64,000 nt of DNA from Vibrio toranzoniae (GCF_024347655.1 NZ_AP025515.1:372001-436000), one strand, 5' to 3'; shown: positions 16,884 through 26,617, numbered from the stretch's first letter. Notes: generated by a model not told the origin, from the letters alone. Numbers and translations are program-made.

Positions 16884-19457
16884 CTACTTCGCCATGGTAC
16901 TCAAAAACTCGGCTTCGAACTCTTCATCGGCTTCTCGGGTTAGGCATTCCACCAGCCAATCGATACTTTGATGGTCGAGCTTGCTGTTCACTACGAAGGC
17001 TTGCTTTACGCCAGACTGACCCAACTTGGCAGAGCCGTAGTTTTTGAATGATTTGTTGCCGTGGTAATGGAGTGATTTGATCGCTTCTGCGTTAGGTTCT
17101 GGCAAGGCATCGAGGGTATTAGCAAGCTGAATCACCAACTCCATTGGGTTCTTAGATGATGAGATGCGATACAGAAAACCGCCCTCCACTTTCTGCCTTA
17201 CCCAATAATCAAACTCATCACAGTCCACCACACTGTCACTGATCAGTACCGCTTCACTGCGATAGTCACATGGTTCAATCATCACGGGTGTGTGCTTGAA
17301 TTCTGGCTGTCCTGAGTTGGAATCGGTATTGGGTAAGATAAGGTCGCATGGCTTACTGTTTTTGGCTGTGGTGCCGTTCCAGTGGATTGGCATAAACACC
17401 TGCTCTTTGCGCATCTCTTGCGTTAACACCAAGCGTGCTTGAGATTCACCTTGGGCACTCTTGACCTTAACCACTTGGTTGGTTTGATTGGTACTGGTTG
17501 CAAAGCCGAACTTTTTGGCGGTTTCAGGGTGAATGGCTAAAAATGGCTCTGGCGTATGCTCACCAAGCGATGAAGCAAGCCCCGTTCGGCTCATGGTGTG
17601 CCATTGGTCGCGCACTCGACCGCTGTTCATGATCAATGGGTAATCTGGAGAAGTGGTCGTTAAAGGCTGCGAGTGTTCAACGGCAACAAACTGCGCTTTC
17701 CCAGAGGCGGTAAAAAACTCGCCATTAGTAAACATTCGTTGGTTCACGATGTCTTGTTGCAGCTTCAATACTGGCCACTGTTGAGGTTTAAGTTCGCTGT
17801 AACCTTTGTCGTCTAAGTTTGTTAAGCCAATCAAACACAAGTCTCGCAGTTTGCCGTTTGCATTATCAAGGCTGGTCATCTGGCAATACTCTTCAAAGAT
17901 TTGTCCTTCATGACGATAATCAAAGGCATGTTGATGACCCATTTTCTGCGCCACTTCTTTAATCATCCACCAATCGGGGTTGGCTTCGCCTGGGCTTGGT
18001 AATATGCGGCGCTGCCTTGATATACGGCGCTCTGAATTGGTCACGGTGCCCGACTTTTCACTCCACCCTTGCGCGGGCAGCACTACATCAGCCAAGCGAG
18101 TGGTTTCAGTGTCGGCAATGCAATCGGACACGACAACAAATGGGCATTGTTCGAGCGCGGCTTTCACTTTCGCACTGTCTGGAAGGCTAACGACCGGATT
18201 CGTCGCCATGATCCACACGGCTTTGATCTTGCCATCCAGCATACCATCGAACAGATCGACCGCTTTCAAACCCGGCTTAGTTGCTAGGTTATCGGTTTGC
18301 CAAAAATCACTCACCGTTTGATGTGAATCAGCATCCCCAAACTCAAAATGCGCGGCTAAGGTATTCGCTAAGCCCCCAACCTCACGACCGCCCATAGCGT
18401 TCGGTTGCCCTGTCACCGAGAAAGGCCCCATGCCGACTTTACCAATCTTTCCGGTCGCCAAATGGCAATTGATGATGGCATTCACCTTATCGCACCCTTG
18501 GCTCGACTGATTCACGCCCTGCGAATAGATGGTGATGACTTTTTTGTTGGATGCGAACGCACGGTAAAAGCGTTCAACCTCTTGCTCGGTTAAGCCAGTC
18601 AGTTGGCTGACACCTTGCTCAAAATTGATGTTTGAATCAGAGTGGTAAACATACTTCTTTGCTGACTCGATCGCTTGTTCAAAGCCTTGTGTATGCTTGC
18701 TTATATATTCTTCATCAAGTGCATCATTGTTGGCGAGATAAGAAAGCAGTCCATTGAACAAGGCAACGTCAGATCCCGATTCAATCGCTAGGTGTTGGTC
18801 GGCAATTTCACAAGTGTCGGTATAACGAGGGTCGATCACCACAACCGTTAAGTTCGGGTTACTTTGCTTGGCAGCGCGTAATCGTTGAAACAATACAGGG
18901 TGACACCAAGCTAAGTTAGAACCGGTGATCACCACTAAATCAGTATCTTCTAGATCTTCATAACAGATAGGCACCGTGTCGCTACCAAATGCACGCTTGT
19001 GCCCAACAACACTCGATGCCATACACAGCCTAGAATTACTGTCGATGTTGCCGCTGCCGATAAAACCTTTCATCAGTTTATTGGCAACGTAGTAGTCTTC
19101 CGTTAACAGTTGGCCGGATACGTAAAACGCCACGGAGTCAGGGCCAAACTCTTCGATGGTTTGATTGAATCTATCTGAGACCAACTGAGTTGCTTCGTTC
19201 CAGCCAAGTGCTTGCTGTTGTTGGTTTTGAATGTGCAGTTGGTTTTGAATGTGCATAGGCTGTGTAAGTCGCCCCAAAGGTGTGACGGTATCGCCCAGTG
19301 CTACCCCTTTAGTACATAACTTTCCATAATTTGATGGGTGTTCTTTATCACCGCGCACTTCAAGTTTACCTAATGAAGTCGGCCTCGCTTCTATTCCGCA
19401 GCCAACACCACAATAAGCACATGTCGATTTTATCCAGCCACTGTTTGAATCGGTCAT
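16884..19457 (-). CDS. nasA: Assimilatory nitrate reductase, catalytic subunit
   Basis: An 857-residue molybdopterin oxidoreductase that reduces nitrate to nitrite in the cytoplasm. Cys13, Cys16, Cys20 and Cys48 form the N-terminal [4Fe-4S] motif. 'GSGNIDSNSRLCMASSVVGHKRAFGSD' marks the Mo-cofactor domain, including a Cys in the metal-ligand region; 'GKIGKVGMGPFSVTGQPNAMGGREVGG' is typical of NasA/NapA types. The molydopterin-dinucleotide-binding C-terminal domain begins near 'PLIMNSGRVRDQWHTMSRTG'. There is no twin-Arg signal, so it is Nas rather than Nap. The C-terminal tail of about 90 residues lacks the extra Cys cluster that some NasA proteins carry. I use ATG 19,457; a TTG five codons upstream is less likely. 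It is divergent from nirB. Confidence 0.93.
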   Translation of the reverse strand: MTDSNSGWIKSTCAYCGVGCGIEARPTSLGKLEVRGDKEHPSNYGKLCTKGVALGDTVTPLGRLTQPMHIQNQLHIQNQQQQALGWNEATQLVSDRFNQTIEEFGPDSVAFYVSGQLLTEDYYVANKLMKGFIGSGNIDSNSRLCMASSVVGHKRAFGSDTVPICYEDLEDTDLVVITGSNLAWCHPVLFQRLRAAKQSNPNLTVVVIDPRYTDTCEIADQHLAIESGSDVALFNGLLSYLANNDALDEEYISKHTQGFEQAIESAKKYVYHSDSNINFEQGVSQLTGLTEQEVERFYRAFASNKKVITIYSQGVNQSSQGCDKVNAIINCHLATGKIGKVGMGPFSVTGQPNAMGGREVGGLANTLAAHFEFGDADSHQTVSDFWQTDNLATKPGLKAVDLFDGMLDGKIKAVWIMATNPVVSLPDSAKVKAALEQCPFVVVSDCIADTETTRLADVVLPAQGWSEKSGTVTNSERRISRQRRILPSPGEANPDWWMIKEVAQKMGHQHAFDYRHEGQIFEEYCQMTSLDNANGKLRDLCLIGLTNLDDKGYSELKPQQWPVLKLQQDIVNQRMFTNGEFFTASGKAQFVAVEHSQPLTTTSPDYPLIMNSGRVRDQWHTMSRTGLASSLGEHTPEPFLAIHPETAKKFGFATSTNQTNQVVKVKSAQGESQARLVLTQEMRKEQVFMPIHWNGTTAKNSKPCDLILPNTDSNSGQPEFKHTPVMIEPCDYRSEAVLISDSVVDCDEFDYWVRQKVEGGFLYRISSSKNPMELVIQLANTLDALPEPNAEAIKSLHYHGNKSFKNYGSAKLGQSGVKQAFVVNSKLDHQSIDWLVECLTREADEEFEAEFLSTMAK

Positions 19458-19943
19458 CCGTTTCTCACTCAATTATCCATAATTGCATTTAATCAAATAA
19501 AGCAAATAACACGCCACTTAATCACAAGATTTTAAACAGTAAAAATAACCAATAAAAACATAAACTTATTTTAACTATAGATATCAATAGCAAATTCAAT
19601 CGAAGTTAAGCCAACATGAAAGTTAATTTTTGCACCATCTTGCTGAAAGTTGCACCACAAATGCTCATTTCCATAAATTTAACAAAATAGTTACATACCA
19701 CTTTGGGGGTAAATGCGTGCTACCCCAAATTTTTAATCCATTGAAAAATAAACGTTAAATTTTATTTAATTTGATGATAGGTAATCTGGCATCCTCCTTG
19801 CTCCACTAGAAACCAAGACTTAGAAAAACAATTTTTGTTTTCTTGATAATTATGAATTGAGTGGAATCTCAACCCGGTATTCATCTGCTAGCGACTAGAA
19901 ATTAGATACTCGAAACAGTGAAGCCGAGAATAAGGAATGGATT
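19458..19943. promoter_or_regulatory. nasA-nirB divergent control region
   Basis: An AT-rich, gene-free 486 bp. Two copies of TTGCACCA lie near 19,629 and 19,650, resembling half sites of the NtrC motif (TGCACC-N5-GGTGCA). The sigma-54 promoter is annotated separately. After the expected start the nirB leader has an AAAACAA-TTT-TTGTTTT hairpin at about 19,825-19,845 and a TTGAG/CTCAA stem with a six-base loop at about 19,857-19,873. A regulatory role for these hairpins is only a guess. Confidence 0.5.
19787..19801 (+). promoter_or_regulatory. Sigma-54 (-24/-12) promoter of nirB
   Basis: TGGCATCCTCCTTGC has GG and GC exactly 10 bases apart, as in the consensus TGGCAC-N5-TTGCW. It lies about 143 bp before the nirB start codon. 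It implies RpoN with an enhancer-binding activator, most likely NtrC, so induction under nitrogen limitation is inferred. Confidence 0.75.
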
Positions 19944-22526
19944 ATGAGCAAGAAGAAAATCGTCGTCGTTGGTAACGGTATGGTTGGACACAAATTTATC
20001 GACAACATCCTGCAATCAGACAGTGATAAGTTTGATGTCATGACTTTCAGTGAAGAGCCAAGGTTAGCCTACGATCGAGTTCAGCTTACGGCTTACTTCA
20101 AGCGCGGAAATGCTGATGACTTGGCATTAACCAGCGAAGAGTATTACCAGAGCAATGGCGTCAATTACCTTCTCAACGCGAAAGTCGCTCAACTGGATAC
20201 TGAAAATAAGTGCGTTGTGACTGAATCGGGGCATACCGAGAGTTATGACACTTTGATTCTGGCGACCGGTTCATTCCCTTTTGTTCCCCCTATTCCCGGT
20301 AACGACCAAGAACACTGCCACGTTTATCGTACCATCGAAGATTTAGACGCCATTGAACTCTCAAGTAAAGGCAGCAAATCGGGCGTGGTGATTGGTGGTG
20401 GCCTGCTTGGCTTAGAAGCCGCAAACGCGGTCAAAAACCTTGGTTTAGAAACTCATGTTGTGGAATTTGCACCTCGCCTGATGGCCGTACAATTAGATGA
20501 CGGTGGCGGTGCGCTTTTACGCAGAAAAATTGAAGACCTTGGTGTGCAAGTTCACACCGAGAAAGCAACCTCTGAGATAGTCGCGGGTGAGAAAGCTCGC
20601 TACAGAATGAACTTTGCAGACGGCACCCATTTAGAGACCGATATGATCGTGTTCTCTGCGGGTATTCGTCCTCAAGATGCCCTAGCTCGCGGCTCTGATA
20701 TCGCCATTGGTGAACGTGGCGGTATCGTGATTAACGATCACTGCCAAACCAACATCGACAACGTGTATGCGATTGGTGAATGTGCGCTTTGGGACAACAA
20801 GATCTTTGGCTTAGTCGCCCCTGGCTATTCAATGGCGAAAATCGCGGCCGCGCATATCCTATCGGACGGAACAAGCGACGCTTCGTTTACTGGTGCTGAC
20901 ATGAGCACCAAGCTCAAATTACTTGGCGTCGATGTGGCCAGTATTGGTGAAGTACATGGCAAGACGGAAGGCGCTCAGTCGTATACCTATAACGATGAAA
21001 TTGAACAAGTTTATAAGCGCCTGATCATCTCGGCAGACGGCACAAAGATTGTCGGTGCAGTATTGGTCGGTGATGCAGAGGCTTACGGTTCGCTACTGCA
21101 AATAAAGCAAAATGACATGCCTCTTCCTGAAAACCCATCAGTGCTGATTTTACCTAACGTGGCCGATGATTCAGGTTCGGCAATGGGTGTTGAAGCTCTG
21201 CCCGATAGCGCAGTGATTTGTTCGTGTTTTGATGTGACCAAAGGTGACATTAAAGACGCGGTTTCAGCAGGCTGTACCACGATGGCCGCATTGAAAGAAA
21301 CGACCAACGCGTCGACAGGTTGTGGCGGTTGTTCTGCCCTTGCTAAACAGGTTCTCGATAGCGAGCTAAGTAACCTAGGTGTGGAAGTCTCTAACGATAT
21401 CTGTGAGCACTTTGCGTATTCTCGCCAAGAGCTTACAGACATCATTCGCGTCAACAAAATCAAGACCTTCGACGAGCTGTTAGATTCTCACGGAAACGGA
21501 TTGGGCTGTACCGTGTGTAAACCGGCTGTCGGTTCGATTCTGGCTTCGTACTGGAACGATTACATCCTCGAAGATCAACACATCGAACTGCAAGACACCA
21601 ACGACATCTACCTTGGCAACATGCAAAAAGACGGCACCTACTCTGTGGTTCCGCGTATTGCTGGCGGTGAAATCACACCCGATAGACTAATCGTGCTTGG
21701 TGAAGTCGCTAAAGAATTCGACCTTTACACCAAGATCACCGGTGGTCAACGCGTCGACTTGTTTGGCGCGCAACTTAACGAACTGCCAATCATCTGGAAA
21801 AAGCTGATCGATGCTGGTTTTGAAACTGGCCATGCCTACGGCAAATCGGTACGTACCGTGAAATCGTGTGTGGGTAGCACATGGTGTCGATACGGTGTCG
21901 ACGACAGTGTTGGCTTAGCGATTCGACTCGAGAACCGCTACAAAGGCTTACGCTCACCCCACAAGATCAAATTTGCGGTTTCTGGCTGTACTCGTGAATG
22001 TGCAGAAGCGCAATCGAAAGACTTTGGCATTATCGCTACCGACAAAGGCTGGAACCTCTACATCTGTGGTAACGGCGGTATGCGCCCTCGCCATGGTGAC
22101 CTTTTCGCTACCGACCTTGATGAAACCACCCTACTGCAATACATCGACCGCATTCTGATGTTCTACACACGTACCGCAGATCGCCTACAGCGTACATCGG
22201 TATGGATGGAAAACCTTGAAGGCGGCATTGAATACCTCAAACAAGTCGTGATTGAAGACAAGCTCAATGTTGCTGAAGAACTTGAGGCCGATATCGCCCT
22301 CAACATCGAAAAATACCAGTGTGAATGGAAAACCACCATCGAAAACCCTGAAAAGATGAAACGCTTCCAGCACTACATTAACAGCGAAGAAATGGACACT
22401 AGCCTGTCATTCATCAAAGAACGAGAGCAACGCTTTCCAAAACCCAGTTTGAGCTCTTCTGCTGATTCACAACGTGATGAAAAACGAACTAAGGCTGACC
22501 AAATCAAAGTCACGGAAGTTTCGTAA
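19944..22526 (+). CDS. nirB: NADH-dependent nitrite reductase, large subunit
   Basis: An 860-residue enzyme that reduces nitrite to ammonium in the cytoplasm. In order: an N-terminal FAD domain (GNGMVGHKF, residues 9-17), an NAD domain around 'VVIGGGLLGLEAANAV', and a BFD-type [2Fe-2S] site from Cys426, Cys428, Cys460 and Cys463. The siroheme/[4Fe-4S] domain follows with Cys642, Cys648, Cys682 and Cys686 (CVGSTWC and CTREC). All key residues are present and the length is normal. AAGGA precedes the ATG. It is the first gene of a rightward set with nirD and the nitrate transporter. Confidence 0.96.
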   Translation: MSKKKIVVVGNGMVGHKFIDNILQSDSDKFDVMTFSEEPRLAYDRVQLTAYFKRGNADDLALTSEEYYQSNGVNYLLNAKVAQLDTENKCVVTESGHTESYDTLILATGSFPFVPPIPGNDQEHCHVYRTIEDLDAIELSSKGSKSGVVIGGGLLGLEAANAVKNLGLETHVVEFAPRLMAVQLDDGGGALLRRKIEDLGVQVHTEKATSEIVAGEKARYRMNFADGTHLETDMIVFSAGIRPQDALARGSDIAIGERGGIVINDHCQTNIDNVYAIGECALWDNKIFGLVAPGYSMAKIAAAHILSDGTSDASFTGADMSTKLKLLGVDVASIGEVHGKTEGAQSYTYNDEIEQVYKRLIISADGTKIVGAVLVGDAEAYGSLLQIKQNDMPLPENPSVLILPNVADDSGSAMGVEALPDSAVICSCFDVTKGDIKDAVSAGCTTMAALKETTNASTGCGGCSALAKQVLDSELSNLGVEVSNDICEHFAYSRQELTDIIRVNKIKTFDELLDSHGNGLGCTVCKPAVGSILASYWNDYILEDQHIELQDTNDIYLGNMQKDGTYSVVPRIAGGEITPDRLIVLGEVAKEFDLYTKITGGQRVDLFGAQLNELPIIWKKLIDAGFETGHAYGKSVRTVKSCVGSTWCRYGVDDSVGLAIRLENRYKGLRSPHKIKFAVSGCTRECAEAQSKDFGIIATDKGWNLYICGNGGMRPRHGDLFATDLDETTLLQYIDRILMFYTRTADRLQRTSVWMENLEGGIEYLKQVVIEDKLNVAEELEADIALNIEKYQCEWKTTIENPEKMKRFQHYINSEEMDTSLSFIKEREQRFPKPSLSSSADSQRDEKRTKADQIKVTEVS

Positions 22527-22571
22527 GCTGAATTGCTGGTGAGTGAATCAGTAACAACTAAACCCAATATC

Positions 22572-22616
22572 GATAGTCGACAGTGGCGCAGCCCAAGAAA
22601 ACTGCTGTCGGCTATC
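22572..22616 (+). repeat. Hairpin between nirB and nirD
   Basis: GATAGTCGACAG (22,572-22,583) pairs with CTGTCGGCTATC (22,605-22,616): 12 pairs with one T-G wobble and a 21-nt loop. There is no T-run after it. It may be a processing or stability element that sets the nirB to nirD ratio. Confidence 0.5.
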
Positions 22617-22665
22617 ACCCTAATTAAATTGATTATTAGTTTTATGTTTTGACTAGGAGAAAGTC

Positions 22666-23010
22666 ATGGAAAATTGGACAACCGTATGCAGCACTCGGGA
22701 CTTAACCCCAAATGGTGGAATTTGCGCCAAAGTAGACGATAACCAAGTGGCTATTTTTTACTGCAAGCGCAGCGACACACTGTATGGGCTCTCTAATTAC
22801 GACCCTATCGGCAAGGCGAATGTGATGTCACGTGGTATCATTGGTTCATTAAGCGGTGAGCCTTACGTAGCCTCGCCCTTATACAAGCAGCATTACCATT
22901 TAGAAACTGGCGCGTGCCTTGAACAACCCGATCTCAAGCTTGTGAAATTTGAAGTTCGCAAGCAAGGAGAACAAGTACAGGTTCTCGCACCACTTGCTAT
23001 CGCCAGTTAA
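22666..23010 (+). CDS. nirD: Nitrite reductase, small subunit
   Basis: A 114-residue protein with the NirD form of the Rieske fold: 'WTTVCSTRDLTPNGGICAKVDDNQVAIFYC', 'LYGLSNYDPIGKANVMSRGIIG' and 'YVASPLYKQHYHLETGACLEQPDLKLVKFEVR'. The Cys/His ligands of true Rieske proteins are absent, as is usual for NirD. It forms the NADH-nitrite reductase with NirB. ATG 22,666 is preceded by AGGAGAAAGTC. It lies 139 bp after nirB with a hairpin between them. Confidence 0.95.
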   Translation: MENWTTVCSTRDLTPNGGICAKVDDNQVAIFYCKRSDTLYGLSNYDPIGKANVMSRGIIGSLSGEPYVASPLYKQHYHLETGACLEQPDLKLVKFEVRKQGEQVQVLAPLAIAS

Positions 23011-23152
23011 CTAAACGCCGACATCATCATGTAAACGCTTTACAGGCGTGAGCAATTTCGGCATAGGGTTTAGCCACATTAATGCGTTCGAATTTCGGAA
23101 GTAGCGCACGAGCTAAAACCGGGTAATTTTCCAGATTTAAAGGATTTAAACC

Positions 23153-24622
23153 ATGGATAACACAAAATTTTCGCTGCTTTCATTTACGGGAAAGATGAAA
23201 ACCTTACACCTTAGTTGGATGGCCTTTTTTATTACCTTTGTTGTGTGGTTCAACTTTGCCCCACTACTGCAAATGGTGAAAACCTCGCTTGGCCTTTCAA
23301 CTGAGGAAATCAAAACACTCCTTATTCTCAACGTTGCATTGACCATTCCGGCGCGTGTCGCCATTGGTATGTTAACCGACAGATACGGCCCTAGGCTGGT
23401 CTACTCTTCGCTACTCGCGATCTGTTCAATCCCTTGTTTTATGTTTGCTTTGGCAGACTCTTTCATTCAAGCCGCAATTGCTCGTTTCCTATTAGGTTTC
23501 ATCGGTGCAGGTTTCGTTGTCGGTATTCGTCTTGTGTCTGAGTGGTTCCCACACAATGAATTGGGTACCGCTGAAGGCATTTATGGTGGCTGGGGTAACT
23601 TCGGTTCAGCAGCGGCAGCGTTCACACTTCCAACTCTGGCTCTAGCATTTGGTGGCGAAGATGGTTGGCGTTATGCGGTCGGTATTACTGGCCTGATGAG
23701 CTTAGCGTTCTCGTTTATTTTCTACAAAAACGTAACGGATACACCAAAAGGTTCGACTTACTTCAAACCTGCTCAAGTAACGGCAATGGAAGTGACATCA
23801 AAGGGTGACTTTTTCTTCCTACTTATTATGAAGATCCCGATGTATGCCGCTTTAGCGCTACTGACATGGAAGCTATCACCGAGCAACATCAACATGCTGT
23901 CTGACATGGCGGTGTATTCAGTGTATGCAAGTTTAGCCGCACTTTACGTGTACGAAGTGTCGCAAGTTTGGAAGGTAAATAAGAACGTATTCAAAGAAGA
24001 AGTACCTGAGATTCACAGATACAAATTCAAGCAAGTTGCTGTGTTGAACGTGTTGTATTTCGCGACATTTGGTTCTGAACTGGCTGTAGTTTCTATGCTG
24101 CCGCTGTTCTTCTCTGAAACCTTTGAATTAACACCCGTTCTTGCAGGTATGGTTGCATCAGCTTATGCCTTTATGAACTTGATGTCTCGCCCAGGTGGCG
24201 GTTGGATTTCAGATAAGTTCGGTCGAAAACCAACACTGCTTATTCTTACGATTGGTCTTGCTGTGGGTTACTTTGCAATGGGCCAAGTCGACAGCACATG
24301 GCCTGTATGGCTAGCGGTTGTGGCTGCGATGGCGTGTTCTTTCTTCGTGCAAGCAGGTGAAGGCGCGGTGTTTGCAACCGTACCTCTAATTAAACGTCGT
24401 ATGACAGGTCAAATTGCCGGTATGACGGGTGCTTACGGTAACGTGGGGGCGGTGGTTTACCTAACGGTACTTTCATTCGTAAGCTACCAAACCTTCTTCT
24501 TAGTGATTGCAGGAACAGCGGTACTAGGCTTTGTAACTCTGATGTTCATGGAAGAGCCTAACGGCCAAATCGCCGAGGTAAACGACGACGGTAGCGTGAC
24601 CTTGATTAACGTATCGAGCTAA
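23153..24622 (+). CDS. Nitrate/nitrite MFS transporter (NarK/NasA-type)
   Basis: A 489-residue protein with about 12 membrane segments. The two nitrate-signature stretches of the NNP family are present: '[16 protein letters not shown]' near residue 145 and '[15 protein letters not shown]' near residue 425. '[10 protein letters not shown]' is the MFS loop 2-3 motif. It is longer than a minimal NarK because of an extra central region ('[34 protein letters not shown]'). Given its place between nirBD and the kinase gene and opposite nasA, import of nitrate for assimilation is likely. AAAGGATTTAAACC precedes the ATG. Confidence 0.92.
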   Translation: MDNTKFSLLSFTGKMKTLHLSWMAFFITFVVWFNFAPLLQMVKTSLGLSTEEIKTLLILNVALTIPARVAIGMLTDRYGPRLVYSSLLAICSIPCFMFALADSFIQAAIARFLLGFIGAGFVVGIRLVSEWFPHNELGTAEGIYGGWGNFGSAAAAFTLPTLALAFGGEDGWRYAVGITGLMSLAFSFIFYKNVTDTPKGSTYFKPAQVTAMEVTSKGDFFFLLIMKIPMYAALALLTWKLSPSNINMLSDMAVYSVYASLAALYVYEVSQVWKVNKNVFKEEVPEIHRYKFKQVAVLNVLYFATFGSELAVVSMLPLFFSETFELTPVLAGMVASAYAFMNLMSRPGGGWISDKFGRKPTLLILTIGLAVGYFAMGQVDSTWPVWLAVVAAMACSFFVQAGEGAVFATVPLIKRRMTGQIAGMTGAYGNVGAVVYLTVLSFVSYQTFFLVIAGTAVLGFVTLMFMEEPNGQIAEVNDDGSVTLINVSS

Positions 24623-24676
24623 CCACTCATTGAATCGGGAGAAGTAACCGGGCTTGCGACACTCGGTTATTTCGTT

Positions 24677-24706
24677 CAAAGGCTCTGCATTCGCTAGAGC
24701 TTTTGT
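24677..24706 (+). terminator. Weak hairpin after the nitrate transporter gene
   Basis: AAGGCTCT and AGAGCTTTT pair around a 9-nt loop, with one bulge, before TTTTGTT. It would give partial termination at best before the kinase gene. Confidence 0.35.
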
Positions 24707-24766
24707 TCTTTCTCAAGTTTGCTCTCAAGCAGATGAGAAAACGGCCAGTTAAGAAGAAGACCAGTT

Positions 24767-26557
24767 ATGACGATTTCATTCAGCCAAGGGCAAGTCATCA
24801 AGCCAGAAACCAATAACCAACTGACTTTGAAGTTTGGTGGTTATTCGAATAAAGGCGTACGTGATGAAAACCAAGACGCCATCATTGTAAAACACCCTAA
24901 GACTCGCACAGAGCAAGAGCTAAAAGGCAGTGTTGCTTGTATAGCCGACGGCGCAAGTTGCAGTGAGCACGGCCAAAAAGCCAGCCATACCAGCGTAATG
25001 CAGTTTATTGATGACTATTACGCCACGCCACAAAGTTGGAGCATTCAACGCTCGGCTCAAAAAATCTTAACTTCACTCAATTCTTGGCTCTTCAATACAT
25101 CTGTTTCTAATATTCATCCCGCACAGCAAGTTAACCACAATGCGCTCGTTTCCACCTTTAGCAGCGTGATATTGAAATCCAACACCGCGCATATATTCCA
25201 TGTGGGTGACAGCCGAATTTACCTATTAAGAGATGGTGAACTGCGCCAACTTACTCGCGACCATACTCGTAAAACCATGGGACAGAAGCATTACCTGACG
25301 CGAGCTTTAGGCATGGATAACCAGCTCAACGTTGACTACCAAACCCTGCCAATCAAAAAGAATGATTGCTTCATCCTCACATCGGATGGTGTGCATGAGT
25401 TTGTCTCGCCCAACACATTCAATGAACACATCGATAAGCCTGGAGCGGATTTCGAATACGCCGCACAGACCATCTGCAATACCGCTTTAAGCCACAATAG
25501 CTCAGACAATGTGAGCTGTTTGATAGTCCAAGTCAGTCACCTACCCAAACCATCGTTAATTGAGTTTCATGAAAAGCTCGCCAAACGAGCCATTCCACCC
25601 GCATTAAAACTCGGGCAAAGTATCGACAACTTCATGGTGCTTGAGGTGTTGTATGCAGGCTCAAGAAGCCATGTGTATCGCGTGATGCAGAAAGAGACAC
25701 AAACTGAATTCGTGCTCAAAGTACCTTCCGTTCAATATCATGACGACCCAGCACAACTAAGGGCTTTCTTTAACGAACAGTGGGCGGGCATCTTGCTGAA
25801 TAACAAGAAAGTCATGAAGGTCTACCCAACGCCAGAGCATTCTCAATTCCTATATCAAATTTGCGAATTGGTTGAGGGGGTCACGCTAAGGCAGTGGATG
25901 TACGACAATCCAAAACCATCACTCAATGAAGTGCGCGAAATATTAGAAAAGATCACTCAAGGCATTCGGGTATTACAACGTGCCGACATGGTTCACAGGG
26001 ATTTGAAACCAGAAAACATCATGGTTCAGCGTGACGGTGATATCAAAATCATCGACCTTGGTGCGGTGTTAGTGAGAGGGATTGAAGAGGGAGAACAAAC
26101 AGATAAAGAGCCTACGCCATTGGGAGCCGTGAATTACATCGCACCAGAAACTATTAAGCACAACACGGCCACCACAAGCTCAGATCTGTTCTCTATTGCA
26201 GTGATCGGTTATGAGATGCTGACGGGCGAATTGCCCTATTCAGCAATGAGCGCGCAATCTCTCAAGCAATCTCGTCATCATCAGTGGGAATACCAACCAC
26301 TCACACAAAAGCGTGCTGATATACCGGCTTGGGTTGATTTGGTTTTACAGAAAGCGTGTGCCGAATCGCCAAACGAACGTCATCAAGTGTTGGGGGATTT
26401 TGTGGAAGACCTTTACACACCAAACCAAAGCTTGGTGAAAAGCAAAGCCAAGCAACCTTTGATAAACCGACACCCAATCCAGTTTTGGAAAGTGTTGGCC
26501 TTGTTGCTCGGCGTTATCGCTATCGTAGAGTTAGTTTTGTTACTTGGTTCTAGCTAA
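24767..26557 (+). CDS. Fused PP2C phosphatase - Ser/Thr protein kinase, membrane-anchored
   Basis: A 596-residue protein. Residues of about 22-265 are a PP2C phosphatase with the metal-binding motifs 'RDENQDAI', 'CIADGAS', 'VGDSRIYLLRDG', 'LTSDGVHEFV' and 'DNVSCLIV'. Residues of about 285-555 are a kinase: 'EFVLKVPS' (ATP Lys), His410-Arg411-Asp412 in 'HRDLKPENI', 'IIDLGAV' in place of DFG, and 'GAVNYIAPE'. A single C-terminal hydrophobic segment (about 574-594) should anchor it in the inner membrane with both domains inside. Such fusions are known beside nas genes, so control of nitrate uptake or reduction is inferred. Substrate unknown. The start ATG follows AGAAGAAGACCAGTT. Confidence 0.9.
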   Translation: MTISFSQGQVIKPETNNQLTLKFGGYSNKGVRDENQDAIIVKHPKTRTEQELKGSVACIADGASCSEHGQKASHTSVMQFIDDYYATPQSWSIQRSAQKILTSLNSWLFNTSVSNIHPAQQVNHNALVSTFSSVILKSNTAHIFHVGDSRIYLLRDGELRQLTRDHTRKTMGQKHYLTRALGMDNQLNVDYQTLPIKKNDCFILTSDGVHEFVSPNTFNEHIDKPGADFEYAAQTICNTALSHNSSDNVSCLIVQVSHLPKPSLIEFHEKLAKRAIPPALKLGQSIDNFMVLEVLYAGSRSHVYRVMQKETQTEFVLKVPSVQYHDDPAQLRAFFNEQWAGILLNNKKVMKVYPTPEHSQFLYQICELVEGVTLRQWMYDNPKPSLNEVREILEKITQGIRVLQRADMVHRDLKPENIMVQRDGDIKIIDLGAVLVRGIEEGEQTDKEPTPLGAVNYIAPETIKHNTATTSSDLFSIAVIGYEMLTGELPYSAMSAQSLKQSRHHQWEYQPLTQKRADIPAWVDLVLQKACAESPNERHQVLGDFVEDLYTPNQSLVKSKAKQPLINRHPIQFWKVLALLLGVIAIVELVLLLGSS

Positions 26558-26572
26558 CGGTTGAGTTCTAGC

Positions 26573-26617
26573 TAACGGCTGAGCTCTGGCTAACTATTAA
26601 ACAAAAGCTAGCCGTTA
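26573..26617. terminator. Possible hairpin between convergent genes
   Basis: TAACGGCT (26,573-26,580) pairs with AGCCGTTA (26,610-26,617). The stretch from 26,550 to 26,640 is made of several imperfect copies of a CTAGCTAACGG-like unit in both directions. It could end transcription of the kinase gene and of cra, but there is no clear T-run. Confidence 0.35.

Noticed and set aside
17980..18321. Plus-strand ORFs inside nasA and similar ones opposite nirB, fruA, cti and the RND gene
   Set aside because: They are shadows of long, clearly coding genes with complete motifs.
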